Source of the DNA: Chrysaora quinquecirrha
Taxonomy: Eukaryota > Cnidaria > Scyphozoa > Semaeostomeae > Pelagiidae
Reading direction: 5' to 3'
Assembly: GCA_014526335.1 (NCBI GenBank)
Contig: JACTAT010000059.1
Coordinates: forward strand, 3,805,312 to 3,869,311
DNA: 64,000 bases
The translations under genes and the position numbers were made by a program. Below are positions 60,028 through 64,000 of the stretch, piece by piece. Below the pieces are notes generated by a model. It had not been told where the DNA came from and did not search any database. It saw only the letters and a program-made list of their open reading frames with translations. Numbering within the stretch: the stretch's first letter is position 1; every line of letters starts with the position of its first letter.

Positions 60028-60218
60028 TCAATGATTCATATTCAGTACATGTGAGATTCTGGAAATCCTGCAACTTTGGCAAACAGATTTTGACAAGGTC
60101 AACTTCTCGCCAAGCTTTTCGCGATCTTTGACATGAAGAAGCGACAGAATGCGAAGATTTACAAGAATGATAACTGAAAGAACACCTTCTAATAATAACA
60201 TGAATATCACTGCCAAAT
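60028..60218 (-). CDS. Possible terminal exon of an unidentified membrane protein
   Basis: A good acceptor (GTATTTTGCTTTCAG) at 60219 opens a frame of 63 residues to TGA at 60030-60028. It encodes a hydrophobic stretch LAVIFMLLLEGVLSVIILVN, long enough for a membrane helix, then a basic tail with two Cys (SVCQSCR). No upstream exon was found and the family is not recognised. It may be chance. Confidence 0.25.
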
Positions 60219-60581
60219 CTGAAAGCAAAATACGAAATACACATTTATGTATACAGCCACCATGAGCGGATATAAAGTTAGAAAACATTCCGTTTTTTTA
60301 TTCAGGAAGTTCAAATTGGTTTACTTTCAATAAACGACGGGTGGAAGGAAGATAGGAAATTCTTAAGAATTGTCATCCATTGTTATGCTTCGTAGTGTGA
60401 AGCTGTCGAGTAGGATATATCGAACTACATATCGAGTAGTCAACGTTTAAGGACTGGTTCGGTCGGGAGTGGTTCAAGCGCGAAAGCTGCAACACCTTGG
60501 TTTTAAAAGACATAAGACATATATAATTAGCGAAAAGCCTTTTACTTAAAAAATTACATATACCAGCAAGAACTCTTCTTA

Positions 60582-60650
60582 GGCTCTGGGCAAACGATCG
60601 AACACTGTTTGTTAAACATTCAGAATTTGCTTATCAAGAAGAGCCAAGGA
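60582..60650. mobile_element. Truncated end of a CAAACATTG-family MITE
   Basis: AGGCTCTGGGCAAACGATCG then AACACTGTTTGTTAAACATT matches one terminal arm of the family. No opposite end was found nearby. Confidence 0.55.
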
Positions 60651-60667
60651 TTCAATCTGTAATGAGA

Positions 60668-61177
60668 CTAGGGATGACATACAATACCACAAAATTTTTT
60701 CGAAAAAAGCAAAAAACCCAAAAAATCAAAAGCCATCTTTTGATAGTGCTGGGAAGCCCTGAAAAAATTGAGACCGTCCCTCCTCCCGCGTCCTCCCCTC
60801 GATAGAGCAAATGTGGTATTTTTGTTCATAAGGCATCTTATACATGGCACAAGTTGCTTCTTATACCAAATTGCTCTGTCAGGGAATGTTGACATATCAA
60901 ATACATGACCAGCAAGTTTTCTCAAACCATCTCTTGTTCATTACCGCATAGGGGCTGCATTAATGCACCGTTGGATATCATGATATACCCACCTTCCATG
61001 CTGCCAGGAAAGAAAAGAACACGCAGTTTTTTTATAAGCAACTTCGTTCGGCCCTAGTTCCAAAAGTTGCTTACTTTTGGACCTTTTATGGCCACCTTTT
61101 GTATATTTTTTCCCTAGAATAGTAGAGGCTAGAAAAACAGCAAAATCTAACATTGCATATAAAATGACTGGAATCAT
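60668..61177 (-). other. Two consecutive unidentified open frames
   Basis: Frames at 61177-60941 (ending QRCINAAPMR) and 60925-60668 (starting RKLAGHVFDMSTF) are nearly contiguous. They have a coding-like amino-acid mix, including Trp, Cys and charged residues. They may be pieces of a decayed transposase or another gene. I recognise no domain. Confidence 0.25.
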
Positions 61178-61949
61178 TTCTCCCTGCTGATATTGTCACC
61201 ATTAGAGACTTTGCATTGAAAGTTAAATGGAAACCCCTCAATGAAATGCCTCACTTGACGACAAATGAATGGAAATAGCTTCTATGTTGATCAGTCCTCG
61301 ATTGCTTGCAGTGATATAGTCTAAATAAACGAAAATTTCAATAGTTGCTTAGGTTTTTTTCCTGTGGTACTATACGTTGCTTATAAGCGGTTGCTGAATG
61401 CCTGTTTCTCGCGTCGTCATAATCTTAACCCTAAACTCAACAGTTATCTTCTCTCAATATAGGGCGTAAACATTTTCATGGCCCATAGATCTTACTGTAG
61501 GGATTCAATAACAAATCAGAAGCATTTGTTCAATAAAAAACTGAATCGATAGAGAAGAAAGGAATAAGGTTGGATTCCAAATCCGAAAACCATGATAGTG
61601 TTAATACATCTAAAAATACATATATCGTTACTGTTAAAAACATGATATAGAATACATATCTCTTATAAAATACTCAATTTAACATAAAAAACCAATTAAT
61701 ATAGAAAAGAACTTCAAACAACAAAACAGACCGGATTAAAATATTGCTTAAATTTCGCCATCATAGCAAGCGCTAGGCACATACAAAGGACTCACAGTAC
61801 ACTACAATGCGGGGACCGACTTTGTTTAACCAGTGAAATGAGCGCCTCCGTCGATTCCCCCAATTCAAGATGGACGAGATGCTAATTAGAGAAATAATGA
61901 TCATATCCTCGCAGATTCTTATCGAGTATATGCTTCATAACGCGAAATA

Positions 61950-62287
61950 AAGCCCCGGCCAAACGATGCAACATTTGGATGCAACATTTGTTGCCGACCC
62001 GATGTTGCGTCGTTTTGTCACCCATGTTGCAGTATGCAACATTTGTTGCACGATGTTGCATGAAGTTTGAAAACGGTCAAAAATGTTGCACCGTGCAACA
62101 TGATGTCACATTGTTTGGCCGGGTCTTGCAACATTTGTTACACGCACGCATGCTTATAGCAAGTAACTAAGCACACACAAATGTTGCTTTTGAAATGTTG
62201 CAGCGTTTGGCCACCCGGGTAAATTTCCCTTTGTGGATTTACGAAACAAATGTTGCACATTATGTTGCGTCGTTTGGCCAGGGCTTA
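61950..62287. mobile_element. MITE with GCAACATTTG inner repeats and the shared AAGCCC..GGCCAAACGA ends
   Basis: The left end is AAGCCCCGGCCAAACGATGC. The reverse complement of the right end is AAGCCCTGGCCAAACGACGC. The inverted repeats extend about 40 bp with GCAACATTTG. Inside are many copies of TGCAACATTTGTTGC and its inverse. The element is about 338 bp and has no coding content. Confidence 0.8.
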
Positions 62288-62936
62288 AGGGAGATATGCG
62301 TTGCTGTCATGATGCTGAATATTCACATGGTTGCATAAAGGTATTTTATAGTAGTCTTCTCTCGAAAGTTGTCAGTTCTCCACACTAGCCCAACAATATC
62401 ACATATTTCTGTAAGAAGCTTACCTGCTAAAAAAACCAAACACTGTATTTTGTACATAATCAAAATCGGTTGATTCGCTGTCCAGGCTTTACGATAAGAC
62501 GTCCTTAAATTAACCGCTTATGAACGTTAATCTACACAAACAGTTAATACTTTTATCTATCCTGCTACCTCAGGTGCAGTGCAACAGGCGCAGCCTACAA
62601 ACTTCAATCCTTTTTGTGAAACAATCGCAACTGTCCATGTTCGCAAACGCACCAAGATGCTCGGGATCAGTATATCGATGAATATACTTTTGGAACTACA
62701 TAACAGAAAGAAATAGAAGAAAAATAAAACTTCTGAGAGGGTTCTTAAAAATTCAAGAGGAATAGAGTCTTAACAATCTGGCAGGTTAAAAATCTAACGT
62801 GTCCAGTTGTTTATATATATATTACATATACCAATGGTTACTTCTCTTGAAACGATTCAAGCCACTAAAGTTCAAGGCGCGATGTTCGCAGAATTATCTG
62901 TATAATAGCAAATGAAGGAAGATCCTCAATTTCTCC

Positions 62937-62942
62937 TTTATT
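62937..62942 (-). promoter_or_regulatory. Candidate polyadenylation signal of the serine protease gene
   Basis: A minus-strand AATAAA lies about 170 bp downstream of the protease stop codon, a plausible spacing for a 3' UTR. The call rests on motif and position only. Confidence 0.45.
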
Positions 62943-63113
62943 CGGGAGCTTCAGGGGAAACTGGTTTTCTTGAAACTTTGGGTAAACTAGCCTTGCTTTG
63001 TCTTTTATAGTAACAAGTTCATTTGGTTGCCAATTCCTTTTCCTTTGGACCAAATAGCGATGTTATATACTGTATCACATACAACATACAAGGTGCAAGA
63101 AGAAGCTGAAGAT

Positions 63114-64000
63114 CTACAGAGAAATCTTTGAATAATCCTTTTTCGTAATTCTTTTTATCCAGCGAGTGTATTTGCCTACTTTCGTGTACACACTGTACAT
63201 GCCTGCCTGGCCACATGTGTTTCCACCCCAACTAATTATCCCTTGAAGTGTCCACTTACGACGCCTGCTGTCCCAAAAGAGGTATCCACCACCGCTATCA
63301 CCTTTACACGTGTCAAAGAGACTCCTTTTACGTCCAGCACAAAACATATTATCAGTCACCTTGTATTGAGTTTTGTACGCCTTTAAACAATCCGCTTTTG
63401 TAACCACAGGCAGAGATAACTCTTGAAGTAGCGATGCTGAGGTACCGTTCCTTGTTAGGCCCCATCCAACGACAATACCGCGTTTACCGGGTGAAGCAAT
63501 ATGCTTCTGGTACGCTCGATTCGGTAAACAAACAGGTCGAATTTTATCGGTGAAAACGACCTTACGGTCCAGCTGAATTAGGCCGATGTCGTTATCCAGT
63601 GTATTTTTGTCGAATTCAGGATGAATGAAGATTCTTTTTACTGAAACTTGCTGTACGTTATCGTCAGTGAATCGTCTGCTAACATTATGAACACCAAAGA
63701 ACAATTTAAACTCAGAAGGCTTTAGAAGATGCAACGTAGGCTGTTTATCGAATAAGCAATGACCGGCAGTGACAACCCATTGGTCGTTTATCAAACTTCC
63801 GCCACATCGCACTTTCCATTCTTTACTGAATAAAAAGCTTTCTATAACCACTTGCCACGGCCAGGACCCAGGCATGACGTCATTTCCTCCGAGTATTCTT
63901 GCCCTGCCAAAGCCCGATACGGAGCGCTTTCCACAGACTGGGACACACTGAGGCCTAACAGGACTGGACCAGCTGCTTTTTGGATCACAAGTAGCGACCT
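63114..64000 (-). CDS. Modular trypsin-like serine protease (CCP-protease type), 3' part
   Basis: This is the catalytic part of an S1-family secreted protease, cut at its N-terminal side by the window edge. The frame is open from 64000 to TAG 63116-63114. ATCDPKSSW and PQCVPVCGKR resemble the end of a CCP/sushi module and the Cys that tethers it to the protease. The zymogen cleavage site is RA R|ILGG, with Arg at 63897-63899. The catalytic triad is complete: His in TAGHC (63759-63761), Asp in NDIGL (63588-63590), Ser in GDSGG (63294-63296, codon AGC). Asp six residues before the Ser predicts cleavage after Arg or Lys. GDSGG is followed by Gly, not the usual Pro. The domain is in one exon, as in several complement-type (MASP/C1r/C1s) proteases. 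The exact family is uncertain. Confidence 0.9.
   Translation of the reverse strand, partial: VATCDPKSSWSSPVRPQCVPVCGKRSVSGFGRARILGGNDVMPGSWPWQVVIESFLFSKEWKVRCGGSLINDQWVVTAGHCLFDKQPTLHLLKPSEFKLFFGVHNVSRRFTDDNVQQVSVKRIFIHPEFDKNTLDNDIGLIQLDRKVVFTDKIRPVCLPNRAYQKHIASPGKRGIVVGWGLTRNGTSASLLQELSLPVVTKADCLKAYKTQYKVTDNMFCAGRKRSLFDTCKGDSGGGYLFWDSRRRKWTLQGIISWGGNTCGQAGMYSVYTKVGKYTRWIKRITKKDYSKISL

Larger units (their letters stand above)
61178..63113. other. Intergenic DNA downstream of the protease gene
   Basis: Apart from the MITE at 61950-62287 and the candidate polyadenylation signal, no feature is recognised. The first 150-250 bp left of 63113 are probably the protease 3' UTR. Confidence 0.5.

Overview
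The window is eukaryotic and clearly animal. Its genes are split by GT-AG introns, and they encode a ciliary TBC1D32/BROMI protein, a smoothelin-family actin-binding protein and a modular trypsin-like protease. Much of the rest is AT-rich non-coding DNA, SINEs, MITE-like elements, a LINE fragment and tandem repeats. The protease style, intron structure and repeats suggest a cnidarian, probably an anthozoan, but no sequence here proves the phylum.

Layout. 1-6.5 kb: intergenic DNA with a MITE-like repeat at the left edge, a PIF/Harbinger-type MITE (2157-2439), a 5'-truncated decayed LINE reverse transcriptase on the minus strand (2524-3565) and a tRNA-derived SINE. 6526-16895: a complete six-exon TBC1D32 (broad-minded) gene on the plus strand. 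Its first exon is an unusually long 2.44 kb. Intron 3 holds a 42-bp minisatellite of about 46 copies and intron 4 a CTTTA-rich simple-repeat tract. 17.0-17.9 kb: two MITE-like elements. 18.7-39.65 kb: a roughly 196-bp satellite, about 11 copies and then about 84 copies, split by a 2.5-kb T-rich island. 41646-53593: a smoothelin-like gene on the minus strand in eight exons, with an N-terminal smoothelin-type helix and a C-terminal calponin-homology (CH) domain split over three exons. Its introns hold a 292-bp tandem array with a tRNA-like module, a 5S-rRNA-derived SINE and several TIR elements. 53.6-63.1 kb: mostly unassigned DNA. 63114-64000: a minus-strand serine protease catalytic domain preceded by the end of what looks like a CCP/sushi module, cut by the window edge.

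TBC1D32 and the smoothelin gene converge on the satellite block. The three genes have unrelated roles (cilia and Hedgehog signalling; actin cytoskeleton; extracellular proteolysis), and nothing suggests that they form a system.

The most notable observations are structural. The satellite's outermost monomers share diagnostic variants that interior copies lack. Homopolymer lengths in the array shorten in regional patches. The large smoothelin exon carries three single-base frameshifts, each repaired by lengthening a homopolymer by one base. Together the last two point to undercalled homopolymers in a long-read assembly rather than to a pseudogene. A family of TIR elements sharing the termini AAGCCCTGGCCAAACGA recurs throughout the window. 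I found no CRISPR, operon, prophage or other prokaryotic system.
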